15,634 bases of DNA from Embleya sp040605455 (GCF_040605455.1 NZ_JBEXCV010000183.1:1-15634); one strand, 5' to 3'. Positions 7,222 through 14,860 are shown, counted from the stretch's first letter. Notes: generated from the sequence alone by a model not told the origin. Numbers and translations are program-made.

Positions 7222-8706
7222 GTGCACGCGTACGACCCGTACGGCCTGTGGCCGGATGCCGTCGAACCACGGCGCTCGCGACCGTGGGCGATCTGCGTTG
7301 CACTGCTCGGCGGCCTGCTCTCGCTCTCCTTCGTGCTCGGCGCGCTGTCGGCCGGCGGCCGGCTCGCCGGACTCGACACCGCCGAACGACTGCTGGGCCA
7401 CGACCGGTCCGCGTCGGGCCCGTCCGCCGACCGCTCCGCGCCCGGCACGCCCGAACCGGGGGCACCGGCCGAGGACGCGACCGCGTACTCGAACCGGATC
7501 AGCGCCCGCGTGTACGCCCGGGTGTCGGCTCTCGTCACGACCCGGTCGGCGGCCTTCGAGCGCGGTGACGAAGCCGCCTTCCTGGCCCACGTCGACCGGC
7601 AGGACACGGCCCTGCTCGACGGCCAGCGCCGGTTGTTCGCCAACCTGCGGAAGGTTCCGTTCGACACCGCTCATTGGCGGCCGCTCGGCGCGGGCACGAC
7701 GCTCACCGCCGACGGCTCCAGCGCGGAGCAGGTCGGCACCGCCGCCGCATGGCCGGTGACGGTGAGCCTGAAGGTCGCCTTCGAGCACGCCATCACCGGC
7801 GTCGACCTGGGCCCCGTCCCGGAGACGTACGTCTGGAAGGCCCGCTGCGCCGGCCCCGACGACCCGTGCACCCTCGTGGGTGTGGACGGCGCCACCGACG
7901 ACGACACCAAGTCGGGCTTCGCCGGCTATCCCGCCGCGTGGGATCTGTGGGACCTGCGCGTCGAACGGCGCCCGCACGTACTGCTGATGGGCCCCGGACA
8001 GGACGCGGCCGCGCTGCGCCGGAACGCGGACCTGGCCGAGCGGGCGGCCGTCTACACACTCGGTGCCTGGAAGGGCGGTTCCGGTACCTCGCCCGGCTTC
8101 GCGCTCGTGCTGACCTCGTCGCGGGCGGCCTTCGGCAAGCTGTACAGCAGTGACGACGTGCAGGAGTGGGCGGCGGGCTACGCGCTGGCCATGCCTGGGA
8201 CCAACCGGCCCATCGGGGGCGTGCGCATGGTGGTGGATGAGGACCAACTGGCCGGCGATTCGGCCTTCGCGCCGATCCTGCTCCGGCACGAGATGACGCA
8301 CGCCCTGGTCGCCCCACTGGCCCGACCCGGCCGTGGCGCCGAACTGCCGACCTGGCTGGCCGAAGGGTTCGCCGACTGGCAGGCGGAGGCCGACCGGCCG
8401 CTCGCGCCCGCGGTCAGCCGCAACATCCGCGCGCTGATCGACCGGGGAAGGTTCACCGGAGAGCTGCCCGCCGAGGGCGATTTCGAGACCAGCGACGAGG
8501 ACCGGGTCGAGAACGCCTACAACCTGGCCCACCTGATGCTGCGTTACCTGGCCAAGACCTTCGGCGCGGAGCGGGTGTGCGCGTTCTACACGGACAGCGT
8601 CACCGGCCGATACGGCTCCTCGGACGAGGCACTGACCGCGACCTTCGGCGTCGCACCGGACCGACTCCGCAGCGATTGGGCGTCCTGGGTCCGCAGGACC
8701 GTCTGA
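7222..8706 (+). CDS. membrane-anchored gluzincin-type metallopeptidase, paralogue 2
   Basis: This 494-residue protein has the same architecture as its upstream neighbour but only a 20-residue cytoplasmic N-terminus (MHAYDPYGLWPDAVEP). A membrane segment lies at about 22-43, the FANL-containing domain at about 100-235 (AFLAHVD, QRRLFANLR), the linker YPAAWD...RRPHVLL follows, and then the zinc domain with HEMTH (356-360) and Glu381 in AEGFADW. The closing region shares FTGELP and SDWASWVR with the paralogues. The GTG at 7222 begins one base after the previous stop; AAGGTGGG inside the end of paralogue 1 is its SD, which implies coupled translation. A cysteine pair (CAGPDDPC) sits in the middle domain and is absent from the others. 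It ends just before a strong terminator. Confidence 0.8.
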   Translation: MHAYDPYGLWPDAVEPRRSRPWAICVALLGGLLSLSFVLGALSAGGRLAGLDTAERLLGHDRSASGPSADRSAPGTPEPGAPAEDATAYSNRISARVYARVSALVTTRSAAFERGDEAAFLAHVDRQDTALLDGQRRLFANLRKVPFDTAHWRPLGAGTTLTADGSSAEQVGTAAAWPVTVSLKVAFEHAITGVDLGPVPETYVWKARCAGPDDPCTLVGVDGATDDDTKSGFAGYPAAWDLWDLRVERRPHVLLMGPGQDAAALRRNADLAERAAVYTLGAWKGGSGTSPGFALVLTSSRAAFGKLYSSDDVQEWAAGYALAMPGTNRPIGGVRMVVDEDQLAGDSAFAPILLRHEMTHALVAPLARPGRGAELPTWLAEGFADWQAEADRPLAPAVSRNIRALIDRGRFTGELPAEGDFETSDEDRVENAYNLAHLMLRYLAKTFGAERVCAFYTDSVTGRYGSSDEALTATFGVAPDRLRSDWASWVRRTV

Positions 8707-8768
8707 TCCGAGGACCACACGACTCGCGCCCACGGACCCGAAAGACATGAAAGCCACCAAAGACCCGA

Positions 8769-8802
8769 AAGCCGCCGGGGGATTCGCATCCCCCGGCGGC
8801 TT
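8769..8802. terminator. bidirectional terminator hairpin between convergent genes
   Basis: GCCGCCGGGGGAT (8771-8783) is perfectly complementary to ATCCCCCGGCGGC (8788-8800) with a TCGC loop, and two flanking A-T pairs extend the stem to 15 bp. It sits between paralogue 2 and the convergent HNH gene and can serve both. It is the strongest hairpin in the window. Confidence 0.9.
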
Positions 8803-8829
8803 CGTCGGATCGTCACCCGTGTACCGGCG

Positions 8830-9357
8830 TCAGGCGCCCATCGCGAGCACCGGCGGCCGGACCGGCTCGGCGAGCCACTGCGCGCCCTCGACGTCCGCCA
8901 CACCGAACGCGAGCACCAGCGCCCGGGTCGCGGACGGCTCGTACGGCTGGAACAACAACCGCATCCCGGCCTCGGCCGGAGTCCGGGCCGCCTTGCGCTG
9001 GTTGTCGCTCCCGCACGCGGCGACGGTATTCAGCCACGAGTCCGCGCCACCACGCGAACGCGGCAGCACGTGATCCACCGTGGTCGCCCGCCCACCGCAG
9101 TACGCGCAGCGCCGGTTGTCCCGGAGCAGCACCCCCCGACGCGACCACGAGGCCTGTTGTCGGAACGGCACCCGGACGAACTTGAGCAACCGGATCACCC
9201 GCGGCAACGGGAACTCGGCAGTCGCGGCCCGCACCACCCGGCCGGGATCCACGTGCTCGACGACCGCCTTCTCCTGCAGTACCAACACGAGCGCGCGCTT
9301 GAACGACACCGTCGCCAGCGGCTGATACGTCGCGTTCAGCACCAACGTCTCCCGCAT
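8830..9357 (-). CDS. HNH endonuclease family protein
   Basis: This 175-residue protein begins MRETLVLNATYQPLATV, the usual opening of a widespread chromosomal actinobacterial HNH family. The HNH core follows: CAYC (84-87), DHVLPRSRGG (95-104), Trp108-Leu-Asn110, Cys115 and Asn119-x2-Lys122. Such domains cut DNA using one metal ion, with a structural zinc often held by two CxxC pairs. Here the second pair reads CGSD, so the fourth cysteine is aspartate. The ATG at 9357 is preferred because a GGGGAGG SD lies just upstream; the longer frame starting at 9435 adds a non-family extension. It converges with paralogue 2. No phage or intron genes are nearby, so it is probably a resident gene rather than a mobile one; its cellular role is not established. 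Confidence 0.88.
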   Translation of the reverse strand: MRETLVLNATYQPLATVSFKRALVLVLQEKAVVEHVDPGRVVRAATAEFPLPRVIRLLKFVRVPFRQQASWSRRGVLLRDNRRCAYCGGRATTVDHVLPRSRGGADSWLNTVAACGSDNQRKAARTPAEAGMRLLFQPYEPSATRALVLAFGVADVEGAQWLAEPVRPPVLAMGA

Positions 9358-9609
9358 GCGACCTCCCCTCACCTGGTCGACGAGGGGACGAGCGAGCACA
9401 CCCGGACGCGCACCGAACCGGCCGGGCGCGACCACGCGCTCAGCTTTGGGGCGGTGCTGCGACGCTCATGCGCACCCTTCGACTCGACGAACCGTCAGTA
9501 CGGACAACTCGACCACTGTGCCTTTTGGACGATCACCGGGACAACGCAATTACCGGACGGGAATCCGAACCGGCCGGCCGATTGTGATCAGCACGCGCGC
9601 GGCGCACGA
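9358..9609. other. intergenic region between the PEBP and HNH genes
   Basis: This 252-nt stretch holds no credible ORF. GTGATC (9584-9589) and GATCAC (9608-9613) form an interrupted inverted repeat that overlaps the stop codon of the PEBP gene and might belong to its terminator. The HNH promoter must lie here, but I cannot identify boxes with confidence. Confidence 0.3.
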
Positions 9610-10152
9610 TCACTGCGCGTACGTGTTCACCAGGACCGCCCGCGCGAGGGTGTGCGAGAACAGGTTGAAGCCCACGAACGCCGGCGTCGCGCTCTCGTCC
9701 ACGCCGAGCTTGTCCACGTCCAGCGCGTGCACCGTGAAGACGTAGCGGTGCGGGTAGTGCCCGGGCGGCGGCGCGGCGCCGACGTAGCCCGGCCCGCCGG
9801 TGTCGTTGCGCACGTGGAAGGCGCCCGAGGGCAGCGCCTTGCCGTCACTCGCGCCCGCGCCGCTCGCCAACTCGGTGACGTCCGCCGGGATGTCCACCAC
9901 GACCCAGTGCCAGAAGCCGCTGTGGGTGGGCGCGTCCGGGTCGAAGCAGGTCACCACGAAGCTCTTGCTGCCGGCCGGGAACCCGGACCAGGACAGCTGC
10001 GGCGACACATCCTCGCCGCCCGCCCCCATCACGCCGCTGACCTGCGCGGTCGGCAGGGTCTGACCATCCGTCAGATCCTGGCTGGTGACCGCGAAGGACG
10101 GCCGCTCCGGCAGGTAGTCGTAAGGCATCGAAGGCTTGTTGGGCTCGGTCAC
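9610..10152 (-). CDS. YbhB/YbcL-type PEBP family protein (Raf kinase inhibitor-like)
   Basis: This 180-residue protein belongs to the phosphatidylethanolamine-binding protein family as represented in bacteria by YbhB/YbcL. Family motifs are SPQLSWSGFPAGSKSFVVTC, DPDAPTHSGFWHWVVVDIP with the conserved DPDAP/GFWHW anion-pocket residues, and PPPGHYPHRYVFTVHALD. No signal peptide or membrane segment is seen, so it is probably cytoplasmic. The GTG at 10152 is chosen for a GGAG about 6 nt upstream; an ATG at 10128 (MPYDYLPERPSF) is an alternative that drops eight residues. Bacterial members have no settled ligand. It is divergent from metallopeptidase paralogue 3, sharing a 135-nt control region. 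Confidence 0.93.
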   Translation of the reverse strand: MTEPNKPSMPYDYLPERPSFAVTSQDLTDGQTLPTAQVSGVMGAGGEDVSPQLSWSGFPAGSKSFVVTCFDPDAPTHSGFWHWVVVDIPADVTELASGAGASDGKALPSGAFHVRNDTGGPGYVGAAPPPGHYPHRYVFTVHALDVDKLGVDESATPAFVGFNLFSHTLARAVLVNTYAQ

Positions 10153-10287
10153 GCGAGGCTCCGATCGTGCGCGGCGGCACCCGGCCGCCTGCCGGGCGCC
10201 TCGTCCGAACGAGCCTATTCTCACCATTGGCCAAACCGGCGAAGATCGCATAGGTATCCTCGCGCCAACAAGGGGGAGGCATCCGGC
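10153..10287. promoter_or_regulatory. divergent control region; promoter of paralogue 3
   Basis: On the plus strand TTGGCC (10227-10232), 18 bp and TAGGTA (10251-10256) form a likely promoter; GGGGGAGG (10272-10279) is a strong SD for the GTG at 10288. On the minus strand TAGGCT (10217-10212) is a possible -10 for the PEBP gene without a convincing -35. A hairpin CCCGGC-CGCCT-GCCGGG (10180-10196) lies in the PEBP leader. Confidence 0.45.
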
Positions 10288-11805
10288 GTGACCCAGCCGA
10301 CGCACGACACCGGCGATGCCGCCGACGACGCCTCGTCCGGTATATCCGCCGAGCCCGTCGACCGAGCCGACATCATCGAAGGGGCGATACCCGAGGCCGC
10401 ACCGGCCCGGCCGCGATCCGTCGCGCGCCGACTCGCCGCGCCGCTGATCGCCCTGCTGCTCGCCCTCGCCGCGCTGATCGTCTTCGGCGTCACCCTCAGC
10501 GGCCCGGGCAGCGCGAAGCCGCGCGGCACCGACGGCGCGATCGGCGGACCCCGCCCGGGCACCGCGACTCCGGTGGCCCCCGCCCACGGCCCGGCGATCG
10601 CCACCGCCGACATCCAGACCCTGGCCGACCGCCGCAGCAAGGCCCTGATCGGCCGGGACGAGCAGGCCTTCACCGCGGACCTCGACCCGGACATCCCCGA
10701 CCTGGTCACCGACCAACTGCGGCTGTTCGCCAACCTCGGCCGGGTGTCCTTCGACCAAGTCGGCTACCGCGTCGAGACGGTGCAGACCATGCCCGCCACC
10801 GACGAGCGGATCACCGCCTACGTGGACGTCTCCTTCGACCACCGGATCTCCACCGCCGACACCGCGACCGTCGGCGAGGGCTACCGCTGGACCGTGGTCC
10901 GAGCCGGCCCCGGTGCCCCGCTGCTCATCTCCGCCGTCGACGGAACCCCCTACGACGGAGCCGGCTACGCGTACGCCCGCGACTACCCCGCCCCTTGGGA
11001 CCACGCCGATCTCACCGTGGTCCGCCGCGACCACGTGGTCGTCCTCGCCGACCCGACCACTTCCGCCGGCGCCGACCGACTCGCCGACGACGCCGAGGAG
11101 GCCGCGCGCGCCGACATCGACACCTGGACCGACGGCGGACCGCCCGGCACCGCTCCCGGCTTCGTGATCGTCCCGGTCGCCGACCGCGACACCTTCTACC
11201 GGCTGTACGGCGGGCGAACCGGCGAACACGGCGAGGAATCCGGCCTCACCTACGCGCTACGCACCATCGACCCGGCCGGCAAGGGGCGCTTCGGCGGCTC
11301 ACGGATCGTCCTGGACACCACCTCGGGCTGGTTCACCTCGCCCAACCCGCGCCGGCTCGGCGAACTGCTGCGCCACGAGATGGCCCACGCGCTGGTCACC
11401 CCGCTGCGCAACGAGGTGCCCAACCAGGATCAACCCGTGTGGGTCGTCGAGGGCTTCGCCGACTGGCTCGCGCTGCGCGGCCGAACCCTGCTCGGCACCG
11501 ACGAGCTGTACGAGGCCAGGACCTACCTCGCCGCGAATCGCTTCACCGGCAAACTGCCCACGGACAACGAGCTGTACCAGGCCGACACGGTCGGCAACGC
11601 CGCCGCCTACGAACTCGCCCACCTGGCGATCCGCCGGATCGAGGAGATCGGCGGCACGCAGGCCGTCTACGGCTTCGTCACCGCCGTCTACGCCGACCCC
11701 GCCCCGGTCGCCGTGGACACGGCGATCGGCAAGGCGACCCACCTGCCCCGCGCGAGGTTCGAGGCGGACTGGGCGGCCCGGGTCCACGCCCTCCTGGACG
11801 CATGA
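10288..11805 (+). CDS. membrane-anchored gluzincin-type metallopeptidase, paralogue 3
   Basis: This 505-residue protein is the third copy of the architecture. It has an acidic cytoplasmic N-terminus (MTQPTHDTGDAADD, net negative over 36 residues), then a PARPRSVARR basic stretch, a membrane segment at about 49-70, the FANL domain at about 108-235 (QAFTADLDP, QLRLFANLG), the linker YPAPWD...RRDHVVVL, and the zinc domain with HEMAH (363-367) and Glu388 in VEGFADW. The shared closing motifs FTGKLP and FEADWAARV are present. The GTG at 10288 is set by the adjacent GGGGGAGG SD; the 406 codons open upstream are a shadow frame. It has its own promoter region, separate from paralogues 1 and 2, and converges with spo0M. 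Catalytic residues look intact; the substrate is unknown. Confidence 0.8.
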   Translation: MTQPTHDTGDAADDASSGISAEPVDRADIIEGAIPEAAPARPRSVARRLAAPLIALLLALAALIVFGVTLSGPGSAKPRGTDGAIGGPRPGTATPVAPAHGPAIATADIQTLADRRSKALIGRDEQAFTADLDPDIPDLVTDQLRLFANLGRVSFDQVGYRVETVQTMPATDERITAYVDVSFDHRISTADTATVGEGYRWTVVRAGPGAPLLISAVDGTPYDGAGYAYARDYPAPWDHADLTVVRRDHVVVLADPTTSAGADRLADDAEEAARADIDTWTDGGPPGTAPGFVIVPVADRDTFYRLYGGRTGEHGEESGLTYALRTIDPAGKGRFGGSRIVLDTTSGWFTSPNPRRLGELLRHEMAHALVTPLRNEVPNQDQPVWVVEGFADWLALRGRTLLGTDELYEARTYLAANRFTGKLPTDNELYQADTVGNAAAYELAHLAIRRIEEIGGTQAVYGFVTAVYADPAPVAVDTAIGKATHLPRARFEADWAARVHALLDA

Positions 11806-11822
11806 CGCACCGGGCCGCCATC

Positions 11823-11850
11823 CCTCGCCGGACAACCGCCCCCGGCGAGG
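11823..11850. terminator. bidirectional terminator hairpin between paralogue 3 and spo0M
   Basis: CCTCGCCGG (11823-11831) pairs perfectly with CCGGCGAGG (11842-11850) across a 10-nt loop. It sits in the 57-nt gap between two convergent genes. It lacks a T-tract but is well placed for both. Confidence 0.75.
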
Positions 11851-11862
11851 TGCGTACACGCT

Positions 11863-12648
11863 CTAGAACCAGCCGCGGCGCTGCCCGAGTTCCTGGAACC
11901 AGCCGTGCAGATAGGCGTTCCAGTCGGTCTGCTGCGCCGTACCGTGATCCACGGTGAACCGCCGGATCGCGTCGCTCCCGCCGGAGAGCGCGCCACCCTT
12001 CTTGTCGATCTCCAGGATCACCTCGGTCGCGTGCTCGGCCGACACGAAGGTCAACTCGACCTCGTTGATGCCGCGCGCATACGCCTGCGGCGGGGCGAAC
12101 TCGATCTCCTGGTAGAACGGCAGCCGCTGGTCGACCCCGCGGATGTGCCCCTGCTCCAGGTCGGCGGCCTTGAAGTGGAAGCCCAGATTCCCGAACGCGT
12201 CGAGGATCAACGCCTGCGCCGGAAACGCGCCCACCGAGATCGGGTCGAGGTCGCCCTTGTCGATCGCCCGATCGATGGCCAGCTCGGTCCGCACCCCGAT
12301 CGTGGTCCCGCGCAGCTGCACCCCGCGGAACGTGGTCAGCGGCGTCTCCCACGGCACCGGCAGCCGGAACTGCAGATCGTGCGTCACGCCCTCGCGCAGC
12401 GCGAACTCGCCGCCCACCTGATGCCGACCGAACTCCACGTTCCGCCGCTGCTCGCCGTCCTGGGTCTCCACCTCGACGACGGCCTGAAACCCGACGAACA
12501 AGCCCTCGATCCGCTGATCGACCTTGCCGCCCTGGACCCGGATTCGTCCCTCGACCACGCCGCCCGGCGTGGTTTCGGCACCGTGCAGCTCGGTCTCCAC
12601 CGACGCGCTACCCGCACCCATACTCGCCATCAACTTCTTGAAAACCAC
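11863..12648 (-). CDS. spo0M: sporulation-control protein Spo0M family
   Basis: This 261-residue protein matches the SpoOM (Spo0M) family, arrestin-fold proteins named for a sporulation-control gene of Bacillus and common in actinobacteria. It begins MVFKKLMASMGAGSASVET, then VVEGRIRVQGGKVDQRIEGL, the DLQFRLPVPWETPLT segment typical of the family, and LALILDAFGN-like residues (QALILDAFGNLGFHF); it ends with a Gly-Gly-Ser-Asp...RRFTVDH tail. Length equals the family norm. The GTG at 12648 is chosen because GGGGAGG stands immediately upstream and the N-terminus fits the family; an ATG two bases upstream on that strand is out of frame. No membrane segment is present. It is divergent from the DNA glycosylase gene. 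Its role in this organism is inferred from the family only. Confidence 0.92.
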   Translation of the reverse strand: MVFKKLMASMGAGSASVETELHGAETTPGGVVEGRIRVQGGKVDQRIEGLFVGFQAVVEVETQDGEQRRNVEFGRHQVGGEFALREGVTHDLQFRLPVPWETPLTTFRGVQLRGTTIGVRTELAIDRAIDKGDLDPISVGAFPAQALILDAFGNLGFHFKAADLEQGHIRGVDQRLPFYQEIEFAPPQAYARGINEVELTFVSAEHATEVILEIDKKGGALSGGSDAIRRFTVDHGTAQQTDWNAYLHGWFQELGQRRGWF

Positions 12649-12705
12649 ATGTCCTCCCCGATGATCGTCACGGCGGCCCATTCCATCACGCATGCCCGTC
12701 CGCTC

Positions 12706-12711
12706 TAAGCT
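12706..12711 (+). promoter_or_regulatory. -10 box for a leaderless glycosylase transcript
   Basis: TAAGCT fits the TANNNT consensus and ends 8 nt before the A of the ATG at 12720. No SD-like purine run precedes that ATG. The spacing would start transcription at or next to the start codon. A good -35 is not visible. Confidence 0.55.
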
Positions 12712-12719
12712 GACTCGTC

Positions 12720-13406
12720 ATGCGTGCCTCCACCACCGGTCCCGTCGACCCCGCCGATCCGCTGCCGCGCTCGTTCTTCGACCGCCCGGTCCTGGCCGTC
12801 GCCGCCGATCTCCTCGGCCGAATCGTGGTGCACGAGACCGAGGCAGGCCCGGTCGAACTGCGGCTGACCGAGGTCGAGGCCTACGACGGCGCCAACGACC
12901 CCGGCTCGCATGCCTTCCGCGGCAGGACCGCCCGCAACGCGACGATGTTCGGCCCACCCGGACACCTGTACGTCTACTTCACGTACGGCATGTATTACTG
13001 CGCCAACCTGGTCTGCGGCCCGCCCGGCCGGGCCTCCGGGGTGTTGCTGCGCGGCGGCGAGATCACCGCCGGTACCGCGCTGGCCCGCGCCCGACGCCCC
13101 ACCACCCGCAAGGACACCGACCTCGCGAGCGGCCCCGCCCGCCTGGCCATGGCGATGGGCCTGGACCGCACCCGGGACGGCACCGACGTCTGCGACCCCA
13201 CCGGCCCGGTCCGCGTCCTGTACGGCACACCACCCGCCCGCACCGCCATCCACACCGGCCCACGCACCGGCGTCGGCGGCGGCGGAGCCACCCAGCCGTG
13301 GCGCTTCCACATCGCCGCCGACCCGACGGTCAGCCCGTACCGGGCCCACCAGCCCCGCAAGCGCACCCCCAAGCCGGCCGCCGACACCGGCAGCCAAAGC
13401 GGTTAG
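12720..13406 (+). CDS. mpg: 3-methyladenine DNA glycosylase (AAG/MPG family)
   Basis: This 228-residue enzyme removes alkylated or deaminated purines (3-methyladenine, hypoxanthine and similar) in base excision repair. Family motifs visible are FFDRPVLAVAADLLGRIVV near the N-terminus, TEVEAYDG with the catalytic glutamate (residues 50-57), SHAFRGRTARNATMFGPPGH, and LYVYFTYGMYYCANLVC, followed by GVLLRGGE and SGPARLAMAMGL. The basic C-terminus (HQPRKRTPKPAAD) may contact DNA. The ATG at 12720 has no SD but sits just downstream of a -10 box, so translation is probably leaderless. It is divergent from spo0M and lies 126 nt upstream of tyrS on the same strand. Confidence 0.93.
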   Translation: MRASTTGPVDPADPLPRSFFDRPVLAVAADLLGRIVVHETEAGPVELRLTEVEAYDGANDPGSHAFRGRTARNATMFGPPGHLYVYFTYGMYYCANLVCGPPGRASGVLLRGGEITAGTALARARRPTTRKDTDLASGPARLAMAMGLDRTRDGTDVCDPTGPVRVLYGTPPARTAIHTGPRTGVGGGGATQPWRFHIAADPTVSPYRAHQPRKRTPKPAADTGSQSG

Positions 13407-13437
13407 CGCACAGGGCGGCCCGTCGGGCACCCTGTAA

Positions 13438-13501
13438 CCGCTGTACCGGCCGTATGCGCGGCACCGCCTGTATGCGGGCCGTGTCCGCCGAATCCGCTGT
13501 A
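13438..13501 (+). repeat. imperfect CCGC(C)TGTA repeats in the tyrS leader
   Basis: CCGCTGTA (13438-13445), CCGCCTGTA (13464-13472) and CCGCTGTA (13494-13501) recur at 26 and 30 bp, each followed by a CCGTAT or CCGTGT. The whole gap before tyrS is built of these units. The function is unknown. Confidence 0.6.
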
Positions 13502-13532
13502 TCCGCCGTATCGACCGAGGAGACCAGGCACT

Positions 13533-14810
13533 GTGACGGACATCGTCGACGAGTTGCGGTGGCGGGGCCTGCTGGCCCAGACCACCGACGAGGACGCGCT
13601 CAAGAAGGCGTTCGCGGACGGTCCCGTCACGGCGTATTGCGGGTTCGACCCGACTGCGGCCAGCCTGCACGTCGGCCACCTCACCCAGGTACTGACCCTA
13701 CGCCGGCTGCAACTCTTCGGCCATCGGCCGATCGCCCTGGTCGGCGGCGCCACCGGTCTCATCGGTGACCCCAAGCCCTCGGCCGAGCGCGCGATGAACG
13801 AGGTCGCCACCGTCGAGACCTGGACCGACCGGATCCGGGGCCAGCTCTCCGCGTTCCTCGACTTCGACGGCGCCGAGCCGAACACCGCCGTGATGGCGAA
13901 CAACCACGACTGGATCTCGCAGCTGAGCATCGTCGAGTACCTGCGCGACGTGGGCAAGCACTTCAGCGTCAACCAGATGCTCGCGCGCGAGACGGTGAAG
14001 TCCCGGCTCGCCGGCGAGGGCATGAGCTACACCGAGTTCAGCTACGTGCTGCTCCAGTCCTACGACTTCGTCGAGCTCTACCGGCGACACGGCTGCACGC
14101 TCCAGATCGGCGGCAGCGACCAGTGGGGCAACATCACCGCCGGCCTCGACCTGATCCGCCGGATCACCGGCAACGAGCCGCACGGCCAGGCACACGCGCT
14201 GACCACCAACCTGCTCACCAAGGCCGACGGCAGCAAGTTCGGCAAGACCGAGGGCGGCACGGTCTGGCTCGACCCCGAGCTGACCACGCCGTACGCCTTC
14301 TACCAGTTCTGGCTGGGCGCGGACGACCGTGACGTGTCGCGCTACCTGCGCACCTTCAGCTTCCGCTCGCGCGAGGAGATCGAGACCCTCGAACGAGACA
14401 GCGAGGAGCGCCCCGCCGCCCGCATCGGGCAGCGCGCCCTCGCCGAGGAACTGACCACGCTGGTGCACGGCGCCGACCAGTGCACAGCGGTGGTCGAGGC
14501 CAGCAAGGCCCTGTTCGGCCAGGGCGACCTGACCGCCCTCGACGAGGCGACGCTCCGCTCGGCGGTCGCGGAACTCCCGGGCGCACAGCTGACCGAGACC
14601 CCGACGGTGGTCGACGCCCTGGTGGCCACCGGCCTCGCGCCGAGCAAGGGCGGCGCCCGACGCACCATCAAGGAGGGCGGCGCGTACCTCAACAACGCCA
14701 AGGTGACCGACGAGGACGCGGTGATCACCGCGGCCGACTTGCTGCACGGCCGCTGGGCCCTGCTGCGCCGCGGCAAGCGCAACCTCGCCGCAGCGGAGAT
14801 CACCGCCTGA
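13533..14810 (+). CDS. tyrS: tyrosyl-tRNA synthetase
   Basis: This 425-residue class I aminoacyl-tRNA synthetase charges tRNA-Tyr with tyrosine. The nucleotide-binding HIGH motif appears as HVGH (46-49) after YCGFDPTAASL, and the KMSKS loop as KFGKT (235-239), the form seen in bacterial TyrRS. SYTEFSYVLLQSYDF and GGSDQWGNITAGLDLI form the tyrosine pocket. The C-terminal S4-type RNA-binding region (about 355-425) includes GGARRTIKEGGAYLNNAKV. Length is normal. The GTG at 13533 has GAGGAGA 9-15 nt upstream. It probably ends at the hairpin at 14861-14898. A location beside an rRNA operon is consistent with a housekeeping translation gene. Confidence 0.98.
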   Translation: MTDIVDELRWRGLLAQTTDEDALKKAFADGPVTAYCGFDPTAASLHVGHLTQVLTLRRLQLFGHRPIALVGGATGLIGDPKPSAERAMNEVATVETWTDRIRGQLSAFLDFDGAEPNTAVMANNHDWISQLSIVEYLRDVGKHFSVNQMLARETVKSRLAGEGMSYTEFSYVLLQSYDFVELYRRHGCTLQIGGSDQWGNITAGLDLIRRITGNEPHGQAHALTTNLLTKADGSKFGKTEGGTVWLDPELTTPYAFYQFWLGADDRDVSRYLRTFSFRSREEIETLERDSEERPAARIGQRALAEELTTLVHGADQCTAVVEASKALFGQGDLTALDEATLRSAVAELPGAQLTETPTVVDALVATGLAPSKGGARRTIKEGGAYLNNAKVTDEDAVITAADLLHGRWALLRRGKRNLAAAEITA

Positions 14811-14860
14811 CGCACGGCAGTTGATGGACCGTCAGCCACACCATCGGATCACTCGTCGAG

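Noticed and set aside
3663..7667. 1334-codon open frame on the minus strand across cobQ, the phosphoesterase and metallopeptidases
   Set aside because: It lies antisense to several well-supported genes, reads as Gly/Arg/Cys-rich low-complexity sequence, and matches no family; long antisense frames are usual in very GC-rich DNA.
8830..9357. HNH gene as a homing endonuclease or mobile element cargo
   Set aside because: No intron, intein, integrase, terminal repeats or target duplication is nearby, and its N-terminus matches a common resident actinobacterial family.
9070..10287. 406-codon extension upstream of metallopeptidase paralogue 3
   Set aside because: It is antisense to the HNH and PEBP genes and lacks family features; a strong SD marks the GTG at 10288.
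13456..13470. T-box-like GGCACCGC in the tyrS leader
   Set aside because: The T-box core needs TGGN to pair with the tRNA CCA end, and here it reads CGGC; the leader is also short and lacks a recognisable specifier stem.
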